64,000 nucleotides of DNA from assembly GCF_902712915.1 (NCBI RefSeq), contig NZ_CACTIA010000005.1, positions 1,512,001 through 1,576,000 on the forward strand, in the 5' to 3' direction. The notes under the pieces are model-generated. The model saw nothing but the letters and a program-made list of their open reading frames with translations. It was not told where the DNA came from and made no database searches. A program made the translations under genes and the position numbers. The DNA is from Acidiphilium sp. C61 (GTDB lineage Bacteria; Pseudomonadota; Alphaproteobacteria; Acetobacterales; Acetobacteraceae). Below, one piece after another: positions 55,946 to 64,000 of the stretch. How positions within the stretch are numbered: the first letter of the stretch is position 1; each line of letters begins with the position of its first letter.

Positions 55946-56599
55946 ATGGACCCATCGCGCCCCAAGCTCGCCGAAACCGCGATCGACCCCGATGCGCGCC
56001 TGCGCGAGGCAACGCTGGGCCGGCGCTGCGAGGTGCTGCGCGGGGCCCGCATCGAATACGCGACGATCGGCGACTATTCCTATCTCGGCGAATATTGCGA
56101 GGTGGCGGATGCCACGATCGGCCGCTTCGCCGCCATCGCCAACGCGGTGCGGATCGGCGCGCCGAACCACCCGATGGGCCGGCCGAGCCAGCATCGCTTC
56201 ACCTATGTCCCCGAATATTACGAGCCGGGGCAGCAGCGGGATGCCGCCTTCTTCGCCGCCCGGCGCGGCGCGCGCGTGACGATCGGCCACGATGTCTGGA
56301 TCGGCCATGGCGCCACCGTGCTGCCGGGGGTGAGTGTGGGCGATGGCGCGGTGATCGCCGCCGGTGCCGTGGTCAGCCGCGATGTCGAACCCTATGTCGT
56401 GGTCGGCGGCGTCCCGGCGCGGCCGATCCGCGAGCGCTTCCCGCGCGAGATCGCCGCCCGGCTGCGCGCCATCGCCTGGTGGAACTGGCCGGACGAGGTG
56501 CTGTTCGCCCGCATCGACGCGTTCCGCGACGAGGACATCGCCGCCTTCTGCGACCGCTTCGGCGAGAGCGATGATCCGGGCGTCATGCAGCGCCCGTGA
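55946..56599 (+). CDS. Hexapeptide-repeat transferase of phosphonate clusters
   Basis: 217 residues, left-handed beta-helix with repeated hexads ([31 protein letters not shown] and [33 protein letters not shown]). The [16 protein letters not shown] segment is characteristic of the phosphonate-associated hexapeptide family. It is likely an acetyl or acyl transferase that could modify aminoalkylphosphonates, a role PhnO plays elsewhere. It is divergent from phnF with 155 bases between. Its end overlaps the convergent AEC gene by 17 bases. Confidence 0.85.
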   Translation: MDPSRPKLAETAIDPDARLREATLGRRCEVLRGARIEYATIGDYSYLGEYCEVADATIGRFAAIANAVRIGAPNHPMGRPSQHRFTYVPEYYEPGQQRDAAFFAARRGARVTIGHDVWIGHGATVLPGVSVGDGAVIAAGAVVSRDVEPYVVVGGVPARPIRERFPREIAARLRAIAWWNWPDEVLFARIDAFRDEDIAAFCDRFGESDDPGVMQRP

Positions 56600-57521
56600 C
56601 ATACAGATAGGCCGAGATGCTGAGCAGCGAGAGCACGGTCGAGGCGAGGATCACGCTCGAGGTCATCGTCGCCTCCCGCCGGTAATACTCGGCCAGCATG
56701 AACGGCCCGGTGCCCGTCGGCAGCGCCGCCAGCAAGGTCGCGGTATGCGCGAGCGGCAGCGGCAGCTCGAACACGAAACTCGCCAGCACCCAGGTCAGCG
56801 CCGGCTGCACCACCAGCTTGCAGCCGACCAGCGCGCTGGCCGCGCCAAGGTCCAGCATCCCCTCCCGGGTTTCGGCGAGGAACAGGCCGAGCGCGACCAG
56901 CGCGCAGGGCGAGGCCGCCGCCCCCAGCAGCTTCAGGAACGATTCCATCGCCGCCGGAATCCCGACCCCGCTCAGCGGCACCAGCGCGCCGAGCAGCGGG
57001 GCGACCAGCAGCGGATTGCGCCCGAGCGACCGCGCGATCGTCCGGATCACCCGGAAGGCGCCGCGCTCGGTCTGCAACCCGATCTCGATCAGCACGATCG
57101 CCGCGCCGAACAGCACGCACACGGTCACGATCGTCGCGACCAGCGTTGGCCCCAGCGCCCCGCGCCCGATCGCGACGACCACGAGCGGAAACCCGATGAA
57201 ACCGACATTCGCATAGCCGGCGTTCAGCCCGTCGATCGCCGCATCCGCCAGATGCTGCGCGCGGCGCAGCCGCAGCAGCACGGTCAGCCCGAACACCGCG
57301 ATGCAGCCGAGGGCGAACACGGCGATGAAGCCGGGCTGCCAGATCTGCGACCATTTTGCATGGGCGATGATGTCGAACAGCAGCGCCGGCAGCGCGAGAT
57401 AGACCACGAAACGGTTCAGCTCCGAGGTCGCCCCCGGGCCCAGCACGCCGAGGCGCCGCGCCAGCCAGCCGGCGAGGATCAGCGCGAAAACCGGGGTCAC
57501 GATGGTGAGGATCGAGAACAT
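56583..57521 (-). CDS. AEC family (auxin efflux carrier-type) permease
   Basis: 312 residues, ten helices in two inverted halves. Recognisable are [16 protein letters not shown] in helix 2 and [15 protein letters not shown] in helix 4, and GAALVP-type text in the middle. Bacterial members carry malonate, malate or other carboxylates. It is divergent from a LysR gene with a LysR-type palindrome in between, so that regulator probably controls it. Substrate unknown. Confidence 0.87.
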   Translation of the reverse strand: MFSILTIVTPVFALILAGWLARRLGVLGPGATSELNRFVVYLALPALLFDIIAHAKWSQIWQPGFIAVFALGCIAVFGLTVLLRLRRAQHLADAAIDGLNAGYANVGFIGFPLVVVAIGRGALGPTLVATIVTVCVLFGAAIVLIEIGLQTERGAFRVIRTIARSLGRNPLLVAPLLGALVPLSGVGIPAAMESFLKLLGAAASPCALVALGLFLAETREGMLDLGAASALVGCKLVVQPALTWVLASFVFELPLPLAHTATLLAALPTGTGPFMLAEYYRREATMTSSVILASTVLSLLSISAYLYVTGAA

Positions 57522-57532
57522 GGCCGCGCGTG

Positions 57533-57557
57533 TAGACAGGCGGATCGATGCTGTCTA
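57533..57557. promoter_or_regulatory. LysR-type operator between the AEC and LysR genes
   Basis: TAGACAG-N11-CTGTCTA, a perfect seven-base inverted repeat that contains a T-N11-A core. It lies 12 bases upstream of the AEC start and 39 bases upstream of the LysR start, the usual place for an autoregulatory LysR site. Confidence 0.55.
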
Positions 57558-57595
57558 ATGCCAATTCACGTCGCGATCGATGCAAAAAAGGTATC

Positions 57596-58480
57596 ATGCC
57601 GGATCTCCGCCAGCTCCGCGCCTTCGTCACCCTCGCCGAAACGCTGCATTTCGGCCGCGCCGCGTCTCGGCTGCACCTCTCGCAGCCGCCGCTGAGCCGG
57701 CAGATCATGGCGCTGGAAAAGGCGCTCGGCGTGCGCCTGGTGGAGCGGCATTCCCGCCAGGTCAGCCTCACCCATGCCGGCCAGCGCTTCCTCGCCGATG
57801 CGCGCGACGTGCTCGACCGGCTCGAGCGCGCCTGCCGCGACGCCCGCCGCGCCGGCGCCGGCGAGATCGGCGAGCTGGCGCTCGGCTTCATGATGCACGC
57901 GGCGCAAACCATCGTCCCCAGCCTCGCCCGTCGGTTCATGGATGCGTTTCCCGCCGCCGCCCTGCGCCTGCGCGAGGTGATGCCGAACGCGCTGGTCGAT
58001 GAATTGTCGGACGGGCGGCTCGATCTCGGCATCATGTTCCCGCCGCCGCCAGTGCCCGGCCTCGTCTTCCGCCAGGCCTACCGCGAGCGCCTCTGCGTTG
58101 TGCTCGACAGCGCGCATCCGCTCGCCGGCGGCGCCACGGTGCGCCGGCCCGACCTCGCCGGCCAGCCGCTGATCCTCGCCCCGGCGGAAACCGCGCCGGC
58201 GCTGCGCGGCGCGATCGAGACCTATTGCCGCGAGGGCGGCTTCGCCCCCACGATCCGCGTCGAGACGCAGTTGCAGATGACCATCGTCAGCCTCGCCGCC
58301 GAGGGAATCGGCATCGGGATCGTCCCCGTCTCGATGCGCCGGCTCAACCCCGCCGGCGTCTGCTTCCGCGAGCTGGAGGACGCGCCGGCGGTCGATCACG
58401 TCCTCGCCTGGCGGCAGGACAACGACAACCCGGTGCTGCACCGCTTCCTCGGCATGATCGAGGCCGAGGAAGCGCCATAG
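57596..58480 (+). CDS. LysR-family transcriptional regulator
   Basis: 294 residues: winged helix at 1-60 (LRQLRAFVTLAETLHFGRAASRLHLSQPPLSRQI) and effector domain at about 88-290. AAAAAAGG precedes the ATG at 57596. The TAG stop is supplied by repeat copy E. It likely regulates the divergent AEC carrier gene; the effector is unknown. Confidence 0.87.
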   Translation: MPDLRQLRAFVTLAETLHFGRAASRLHLSQPPLSRQIMALEKALGVRLVERHSRQVSLTHAGQRFLADARDVLDRLERACRDARRAGAGEIGELALGFMMHAAQTIVPSLARRFMDAFPAAALRLREVMPNALVDELSDGRLDLGIMFPPPPVPGLVFRQAYRERLCVVLDSAHPLAGGATVRRPDLAGQPLILAPAETAPALRGAIETYCREGGFAPTIRVETQLQMTIVSLAAEGIGIGIVPVSMRRLNPAGVCFRELEDAPAVDHVLAWRQDNDNPVLHRFLGMIEAEEAP

Positions 58481-58581
58481 AGCATCATCCGATCAGATGG
58501 ACTCATCTGATCGGATAAAGATGCTCGGTCTATCAACAGGATAGAGCACTTTCCGATCCGAAAGGATCGGAAAGTGCTCTA
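58478..58581. repeat. Bipartite palindromic element, copy E (inverted)
   Basis: Orientation as copy B: TAGAGCATCATCCGATCAGA and TCATCTGATCGGATAAAGATGCTC form the first palindrome, linker GGTCTATCAACAGGATA, then GAGCACTTTCCGATCC-GAAA-GGATCGGAAAGTGCTC, a perfect 16-pair hairpin, ending TCTAA. It lies between the LysR gene and the convergent acoC gene and could also end transcription from both sides. Confidence 0.88.
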
Positions 58582-58595
58582 AGCCGGTCAGCCGG

Positions 58596-59726
58596 TCAGC
58601 CGGCGGCGAAATGCGCGGCGAGCTGCTCGTTGACCAGCGCCGCCGCCTCCATGTGCGGCATGTGGCCCACCGCGGGAACCCGCACCAGCCGCACCGCGTC
58701 GGGCAGGCCCTCGCCCTGCTCCGGCGGCAGGATCGCATCGCGCTCGCCCCACAGCACCAGGGTGCGGATCGATGTCGCGCCGAGCATCGCGCGATAATTC
58801 CGCGCCTGGCTGCCGCCCGGCAGCGTCGCGGCGGCGATGGCGGACAGCGCCTCGCGCGCGCCGTCGAGCCGCAGCGCCCGCTGCACCCCCTCGATCATCG
58901 CGGCGGACACGAGATCGGGGTCGGCGAACAGCATCTGCAACGCCGCCTTCACGTCCTTGCGCCGCTCGGCGGCGAGGAAGCCGCTGATATAGGCGTCGTT
59001 CACCGTGGGGCCGAGGCCGGCCGGCGCCACGCCGGCAAGGCTCGCCACCCGCTCGGGCGCCTGGCTCGCCACCTCGAAACAGGCGGCGGCGCCAAGCGAA
59101 TGGCCGACGAGATGGGCACGCGGCGCATCCACCGCGTCCATCAGCGCGAGAATGGCGCCGGCCAGCTCCGCCATGTCGCCGCTGCCGATCGCCTTCGCCG
59201 AGCGGCCATGCCCCGGCAGGTCGATCGCATAGACCGGCCGGTCCGCCGCCAGCGCCTCGATGTTGAACATGAAATTGTCGGAATCGCCGCCGAACCCATG
59301 GACCAGGATCGCCGGCACCGCCTCCGCCCGCGGGTTCGCCGCCTTGTAGGCGATCGGCCCGCGCGCCCCCGCCGCCTCGCCCTCGGCGAGGCCGGCCTCG
59401 GCGCCCTCCTCATCCGGCGGATCGACGACGAACCCGGCGACGAAGGCATCGATGTCGGCGTCAGGCACGCCGGCGGGCGCGATCACGCCCAGCAGCGCGC
59501 CCACCGGCAACACCTGCCCCGGCTGCGCCACCTGCCGGCGCAGCACGCCCGCGGCCGGGCTCTCCAGCACATTGGCGATCTTGGTGCTTTCGATCTCGGC
59601 CAGCTCCTGGCCCTTGGCGATCGTCGCACCCTCGCCGGCCAGCCAGGCGGTGAGCGTTCCCTCCTCCATGGCCAGCCCCCATTTGGGGACGGTGACAGCC
59701 CTGATCTCGCCACTGGTTTCGCTCAT
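58596..59726 (-). CDS. acoC: Acetoin dehydrogenase E2-type subunit (lipoyl domain plus alpha/beta hydrolase)
   Basis: 376 residues. The N-terminal lipoyl domain (about 8-85) has the lipoyl-lysine in ESTKIAN and PKWGLAMEEGTLTAWL; a linker follows; the rest is an alpha/beta hydrolase fold with HGFGGDSDNF, nucleophile elbow VGHSLGAA (about 203-210) and a histidine in VGHMPH. This fusion is diagnostic of AcoC, which differs from normal E2 proteins. It transfers the acetyl group from acetoin cleavage to CoA. Third gene of acoABC; GGAG is upstream. Confidence 0.93.
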   Translation of the reverse strand: MSETSGEIRAVTVPKWGLAMEEGTLTAWLAGEGATIAKGQELAEIESTKIANVLESPAAGVLRRQVAQPGQVLPVGALLGVIAPAGVPDADIDAFVAGFVVDPPDEEGAEAGLAEGEAAGARGPIAYKAANPRAEAVPAILVHGFGGDSDNFMFNIEALAADRPVYAIDLPGHGRSAKAIGSGDMAELAGAILALMDAVDAPRAHLVGHSLGAAACFEVASQAPERVASLAGVAPAGLGPTVNDAYISGFLAAERRKDVKAALQMLFADPDLVSAAMIEGVQRALRLDGAREALSAIAAATLPGGSQARNYRAMLGATSIRTLVLWGERDAILPPEQGEGLPDAVRLVRVPAVGHMPHMEAAALVNEQLAAHFAAG

Positions 59727-59751
59727 CGCCCGGTCTCCTTCGCCTCTTGCC

Positions 59752-60759
59752 TCAGTGCTGCATCACCGCTCTGGCCGCATCCAGAATCCGCGGCACGCCC
59801 GGCACGTAGAGATCCTCGAGCTGCGGCGAGAACGGCACCGGCGTGTGCGGCGGCGTGATCGTGCGGATCGGCGCCTTGAGGTGGGAGAACGCCTCCTCGG
59901 CGACGAGGCGGCAGATATCCGCCGCCATCGAGCAGCGCGGGCTGGCCTCGTCCACCACCACCAGCCGGCCGGTCTCGGCAACACAGTCGAGAATCGTCTC
60001 GGAATCGAGCGGCGAGGTGGTGCGCGGGTCGACCACGGTGGCTGAAATACCCTCGCGACGGAGCTGGTCGGCCGCCTGGTTGGCGAAATTCACCATCCGC
60101 CCGAAGGCGACAATGGTCAGGTCCTTGCCCTCGCGGGTCAGGTTCGCCTCGCCGAACGGGATCGTGTAGGCCTCGTCCGGCACCTCGCCGGTCTCGTCGT
60201 ACAGCACCTTGTGCTCGCAGAAGATCACCGGATCGTCGTCGCGGATCGCCTGGATCAGCAGCCCCTTCGCGTCATAGGGCGAGGAGGGCAGCACGACCTT
60301 GAGCCCCGGGATATGGGTAAAGATCGGGTAGAGCGACTGGCTGTGCTGCGAGGCGGCGCGGAACCCGGCGCCATACATGGTGCGGATCACCAGCGGGGTG
60401 ACCGCGCGGCCGCCGAACATGTAGCGGAACTTGGCGGCCTGGTTGAATATCTGGTCGAAGCAGACGCCCATGAAATCGATGAACATCAGTTCGGCCACCG
60501 GCCGCAGCCCAGTCGCCGCGGCTCCGGCGGCGGCACCGATGAACGCGCTCTCGGTGATCGGCGTGTCGAGCACGCGCTCGGCGCCGAACTCGCCGATCAG
60601 CCCCTTGGTGACGCCGAGCACGCCGCCCCAGGCATCCTGCTCGCCCGGCGCGCCGGCGCCGCCGGCATTGTCCTCACCCATCACGATCACGCGCGGATCG
60701 CGCCGCATCTCGCTTGCAATCGCCTCGTTGATCGCCTGGCGATAGGTTTTCTTGGCCAT
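59752..60759 (-). CDS. acoB: Acetoin dehydrogenase E1, beta subunit
   Basis: 335 residues of the transketolase-like E1-beta family. MGEDNAGG.., DTPITESAFIGAAAGAAATGLRPVAELMFIDFMG, GARFRAASQHSQSLYP and the C-terminal transketolase domain are clear. With AcoA and ThDP it cleaves acetoin to acetaldehyde and an acetyl group bound to lipoyl-AcoC. It is 24 bases after acoA. Confidence 0.92.
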   Translation of the reverse strand: MAKKTYRQAINEAIASEMRRDPRVIVMGEDNAGGAGAPGEQDAWGGVLGVTKGLIGEFGAERVLDTPITESAFIGAAAGAAATGLRPVAELMFIDFMGVCFDQIFNQAAKFRYMFGGRAVTPLVIRTMYGAGFRAASQHSQSLYPIFTHIPGLKVVLPSSPYDAKGLLIQAIRDDDPVIFCEHKVLYDETGEVPDEAYTIPFGEANLTREGKDLTIVAFGRMVNFANQAADQLRREGISATVVDPRTTSPLDSETILDCVAETGRLVVVDEASPRCSMAADICRLVAEEAFSHLKAPIRTITPPHTPVPFSPQLEDLYVPGVPRILDAARAVMQH

Positions 60760-60783
60760 GGTCTGTTTCCCCGGTCGAGATGG

Positions 60784-61749
60784 TCAGTAGCTGACATAAA
60801 CGTCGGTGAGCAGGTCCGCCTCGGTCGGCGGCGCGTCGGTCTCGGCGGCGACCACCGCCTGATCGATCGCGGCCTCCACCTCGGCCTCGACGGTGTCGAA
60901 ATCCCCCGGCGAGGCAATGCCGCCCGGGCCGACCTTGGCGCGGAAAATCTTGAGGCTGTCCTTCTCCGCACGCAGCCGGGCGATCTCGTCCGGTGCGCGA
61001 TAGGTCATCGCATCGCCCTCGAAATGGCCGTAGAAGCGGGTCAGCGTCGCGTGCAGCATCCCCGGCCCGCCGCCATTGCGGGCGCGGGCGATCAGGTCGC
61101 GCGCCGCCTCGTAGACGGCGAAGAAATCGAACCCGTCGACCTCGACGCACGGGATCCCGAACCCGGCGGCGCGGCCGGCCTGGGTGCCGCCGACCGACCA
61201 GCCGCTGGCCGTCGATTCCGCGTAACCGTTGTCCTCGACCACGAACAGCACCGGCAGGTTCCACACCTTGGCGAGGTTGTAGGATTCGAGCGTGGTGCCC
61301 TGGTTCGAGCCGCCATCGCCGACGAAGGCGACGGCGACGCCGCCGGTCTTGAGCGTCTTCGCGGTCAGCGCCGCGCCGCAGACCAGCGGCGGCCCGCCGC
61401 CGACGATGCCGTTCGCGCCCAGCATGCCCTTGGAGAGGTCGGCGATGTGCATCGACCCGCCCTTGCCCGCGCACAGCCCGCCCCGGCGGCCATAGATCTC
61501 CTTCATCATGCCGGTCACATCGCACCCCTTGGCGATGCAGTGGCCATGCCCGCGATGGGTGGAGGCGATCACGTCGCGCTCGTCGAGATGCGAGCAGACG
61601 CCGACGGCGGAGGCTTCCTCGCCGGCATAGAGATGCACGAAGCCGGGGATTTTTCCGGTTGAAAATTCCTCGTGAACACGATCCTCGAAGCGCCGGATGG
61701 TCGCCATCGTCCGGTAGCTGTCGAGCAGAAACTCGCGGCTGTACTGCAC
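60784..61749 (-). CDS. acoA: Acetoin dehydrogenase E1, alpha subunit (ThDP-dependent)
   Basis: 321 residues. The thiamine diphosphate motif GDGGSNQGTTLESYNLAKVWNLPVLFVVEDN (about 147-177) is complete, as is STHRGHGHCIAKG and the GGSMHIAD segment before it. I chose GTG 61749 because AGGAGG lies six bases upstream; an upstream in-frame start at 61812 lacks such a site. acoX, a dedicated E3 and acoR are not adjacent; E3 could be shared with pyruvate dehydrogenase. Confidence 0.92.
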   Translation of the reverse strand: MQYSREFLLDSYRTMATIRRFEDRVHEEFSTGKIPGFVHLYAGEEASAVGVCSHLDERDVIASTHRGHGHCIAKGCDVTGMMKEIYGRRGGLCAGKGGSMHIADLSKGMLGANGIVGGGPPLVCGAALTAKTLKTGGVAVAFVGDGGSNQGTTLESYNLAKVWNLPVLFVVEDNGYAESTASGWSVGGTQAGRAAGFGIPCVEVDGFDFFAVYEAARDLIARARNGGGPGMLHATLTRFYGHFEGDAMTYRAPDEIARLRAEKDSLKIFRAKVGPGGIASPGDFDTVEAEVEAAIDQAVVAAETDAPPTEADLLTDVYVSY

Positions 61750-62197
61750 TGTTTTCCTCCTTTGTCGCCCGTATTCCGGCAGGGCGTGACTTGCGGCTTC
61801 CCGAACGCGCACCGCTGGTAAAAGGCTAGATCGAAAAGCCGGTCAGCGTCCACGCCACATTCGGCCGCCCCGGCCGGTTCGGCCAGATTGTTGCTTTTTG
61901 GAACTGCTGCGCCGCCCTGGCGCCGGCCGTGTCTCACAACAAGAACCGATGTCCCATTTTCTTGAAAATGATATCGAATATGCACCAAGTGAAGAATTGA
62001 TTATATCCGCCACGAAAGGCAGCGGCGGTGCTGGCGGGGTTGCCGGGCGATAACTAAAAATTGACTATTGTGTCGCCGCCGCACGGAACCCCGGACGGCG
62101 CGCGGCGCATCGCTTCATCGTTCCATCGCCATCCTGACTGACCGGCGCCACGACCTCCGGACCGACGGGATTGCCGCAGACCCCGGAGTGCCACCGC
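61750..62197. other. Divergent intergenic region with a perfect palindrome
   Basis: No gene recognised. It separates acoABC from the TonB receptor gene and must carry both promoters. CATTTTC-TT-GAAAATG at 61955-61970 is a perfect seven-base inverted repeat, a likely operator, followed by an AT-rich stretch to about 62010. I found no convincing -24/-12 promoter facing acoA, although aco operons elsewhere are often sigma-54 dependent. Confidence 0.45.
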
Positions 62198-64000
62198 ATG
62201 GTCCGTCGCCTGACAGCCTGTCTCCTCTCGCTGGGCGCCCTCGCGCCGACCGCCCTTGCCCAGGCCGTCCCGCAAGGCCTTCCTCAGGTTATTCCGAACG
62301 ACCCTGCACAACTCGCGTCCGCCGCCGCCATCGTTCAGGTGCCGCAGGTCGACGTCATCGCCGCAACCCCCCTGCCCGGCTCGGCGATAAGCCGCGACAA
62401 GCTGCCCCAGTCCAGCCACGTCCTCGGCCCGGCCGAGATCGACCGCACCGGGATCCCGAGCCTGACCGACGCCATCCTCGGCGCCATCCCGAGCGCCTCG
62501 ATCAACGATGTCGACGGCAATTCGTTCCAGCCGGACATCAACTTCCACGGCTTCACCGCCTCGCCGGTCACCGGCACGGCGGAAGGCGTCGCCGTCTATC
62601 TCGATGGCATGCGCTTCAACGATCCGTTCGGCGACACGGTGAACTGGGACCTGATCCCGCCCGAGGCGATCCGCAGCGCCAGCCTCCAGCCGGCCAACCC
62701 CGCCTTCGGGCTGAACGCGCTCGGCGGCGCGCTCGACGTCACGCTCAAGAACGGCTTCACCGCGCCGGGCGGCGTGGTCACGCTCTCCGGCGGCTCCTAC
62801 GGACGGGCGGCGGGCAGCCTCGAATATGGCGTGCATCACGCCGGCACCGCCGCCTATCTCGCCGCCGACGTCATCCACGATTCCGGCTTCCGCCAGACCC
62901 AGACCTCCCGCCTCGCCCGGGTCTATGCCGATCTCGGCTGGCGCAACGCGCGCACCGAGCTGCATCTCGGCGTCATCGCCGCCGACAACGCGCTCGGCAA
63001 TCCCGGCGCCACCCCGGTGCAGGCGCTGAACTACGACATCGCCAGCATCTTCTCCGGCCCCAACACGGTCTACAACAAATACATCGCCACCCGCGCCACC
63101 GCGCGCTACGCGCTCGACGGCGACACCGCGCTCGACGCGCTGGCCTATTTCGCCGATCTCTCGCAGCGCCTGCCAAACGGCGTGACCCAGGAACTCGCCG
63201 CCTGCCCCGGCCAGCCCGGCATCCTCTGCAACGCCGGCACGAGCGACGTGGTGACGACGCGCGGCGGCGCCGCGGTGCCCGATTTCCTCAATGGCGGGAT
63301 CTATTCCGGCCTGGTCAACGAAGGGGTCGACCAGCAGGCCTATGGCGCCTCGGTGCAGCTCATCAACGACAGCCGGCTGCTGCGCCACGCCAACCACCTG
63401 ACCATCGGCGCCAGCTTCGACGGCTCGAACACGATATTCAACGCCTTCACCCAGATCGGCGGCATCACGCCGGTCACACATCTCTTCATCGGCCCAGGCG
63501 TGACGGTCGATCAGCCGGCCGATGGCGTCAACCCGGTGCAGGTCGCCACGACGACGCGCTATTTCGGCCTCTTCTTCAACGACGTGTTCACCCTCGCGCC
63601 CCGGCTCGACCTCACCCTCGCCGGGCGTTTCAACAATGCCGAGATCGACCTTGCCGACAAGCTCGGCGGCCCGGTCTCCGGCCATCACGCCTATGACCGC
63701 TTCAACCCGCAGCTCGGCCTGACCTGGCACGCGCTCAAGACGCTCGATCTCTATGGCAGCGTCGACGAGACCAACCGCAACCCGACGCCGACCGAACTCT
63801 CCTGCGCCAGCGCCGCCAACCCGTGCTCGCTGCTGAACTTCTTCGTCGGCGATCCGAACCTCAAACAGGTCGTCGCCCGCACTTTCGAACTCGGCGCCCG
63901 ATTCCACCTCGCCCGCTTCGCCGGCGGCACGCTGCGCGGCAATGTCGACCTGTTCCGCACCGACGTGCATGACGACATCATCTACCAGTCCACCCTCTAC
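62198..64000 (+). CDS. TonB-dependent outer-membrane receptor, N-terminal part (runs off the window)
   Basis: First 601 codons; the gene continues past the right edge. A signal peptide (MVRRLTACLLSLGALAPTALAQA) is followed by a plug domain (about 55-185: LPQSSHVLGPAEIDRTGIPSLTDAILGAIPS, then NFHGFTASPVTGTAEGVAVYLDGMRFNDPFGDTVNWDLIP and the GLNALGGALDVTLK motif) and barrel strands. There is no obvious N-terminal STN signalling domain. GGAG lies about ten bases before the ATG at 62198. Plug sequences like this occur in receptors without known ligands; an iron chelate or other scarce nutrient is possible. Confidence 0.88.
   Translation, partial: MVRRLTACLLSLGALAPTALAQAVPQGLPQVIPNDPAQLASAAAIVQVPQVDVIAATPLPGSAISRDKLPQSSHVLGPAEIDRTGIPSLTDAILGAIPSASINDVDGNSFQPDINFHGFTASPVTGTAEGVAVYLDGMRFNDPFGDTVNWDLIPPEAIRSASLQPANPAFGLNALGGALDVTLKNGFTAPGGVVTLSGGSYGRAAGSLEYGVHHAGTAAYLAADVIHDSGFRQTQTSRLARVYADLGWRNARTELHLGVIAADNALGNPGATPVQALNYDIASIFSGPNTVYNKYIATRATARYALDGDTALDALAYFADLSQRLPNGVTQELAACPGQPGILCNAGTSDVVTTRGGAAVPDFLNGGIYSGLVNEGVDQQAYGASVQLINDSRLLRHANHLTIGASFDGSNTIFNAFTQIGGITPVTHLFIGPGVTVDQPADGVNPVQVATTTRYFGLFFNDVFTLAPRLDLTLAGRFNNAEIDLADKLGGPVSGHHAYDRFNPQLGLTWHALKTLDLYGSVDETNRNPTPTELSCASAANPCSLLNFFVGDPNLKQVVARTFELGARFHLARFAGGTLRGNVDLFRTDVHDDIIYQSTLY

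Noticed and set aside
61750..61950. A sigma-54 promoter before acoA, expected by analogy with other aco operons
   Set aside because: No GG-N10-GC arrangement with acceptable flanks faces acoA in this interval.
62054..63970. A 638-codon minus-strand frame opposite the TonB receptor
   Set aside because: Repetitive Gly/Ala/Arg/Asp text with no domain; the plus-strand frame has a signal peptide and plug motifs.

Overview
The window reads as a contiguous chromosomal stretch of a high-GC alphaproteobacterium. The gene content (MHS and PHS-like transporters, FUSC/DUF1656 efflux, benzoate and phosphonate catabolism, a TonB receptor) and the strong GC bias would fit an Acetobacteraceae member such as an Acidiphilium-like heterotroph; that placement is inference. 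I see no rRNA, tRNA, CRISPR array or intact insertion sequence.

Layout. 0-9.3 kb: the end of an autotransporter, a DUF347 membrane protein, a GAF/PAS/GGDEF/EAL signalling protein, an aromatic-acid-type efflux operon (FUSC-DUF1656-HlyD), a patatin phospholipase and a DUF427 protein. 9.3-27 kb: gcvP-sdaA, an MHS transporter divergent from a hippurate-hydrolase-like M20 enzyme, a MarR regulator, then one seven-gene run benABCD-catABC divergent from a BenM/CatM-like LysR regulator, followed by an AraC regulator, a flavodoxin and an MBL hydrolase. Together these could take hippurate to benzoate plus glycine and process both halves. 27.3-29 kb: a soluble double-PAS chemoreceptor.

29-44 kb is the most striking part. 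A seven-gene operon on the minus strand (ABC importer, two DUF1989 proteins, a urea-carboxylase-like biotin enzyme, allophanate hydrolase) is preceded by a guanidine-I (ykkC) riboswitch, which identifies it as guanidine catabolism rather than urea catabolism. A textbook sigma-54 promoter lies only about 16 bases upstream of the riboswitch. A second sigma-54 promoter fires the other way into a tightly overlapped six-gene operon (membrane di-iron desaturase/hydroxylase, cysteine amidohydrolase, lactonase-type MBL protein, complete NitT/TauT-type importer) whose substrate I cannot name.

44-46.7 kb is a lower-GC patch: a glycosyltransferase gene caught between two 397-base direct repeats (the 3' end and terminator of the upstream binding-protein gene), then a degenerate response-regulator gene with a sharp change in base composition. 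46.8-57.5 kb: an MFS carrier, the C-P lyase cluster phnGHIJKLM-DUF1045-phnN with convergent phnF and a hexapeptide transferase, and an AEC carrier divergent from a LysR regulator. 58.6-61.7 kb: acoABC (acetoin dehydrogenase). The right edge holds the first 601 codons of a TonB-dependent receptor.

A family of bipartite palindromic intergenic elements of about 105 bases (four long copies, one decayed, one half, one remnant) is scattered through the window; several of them supply the TAG stop codon of the gene next to them.
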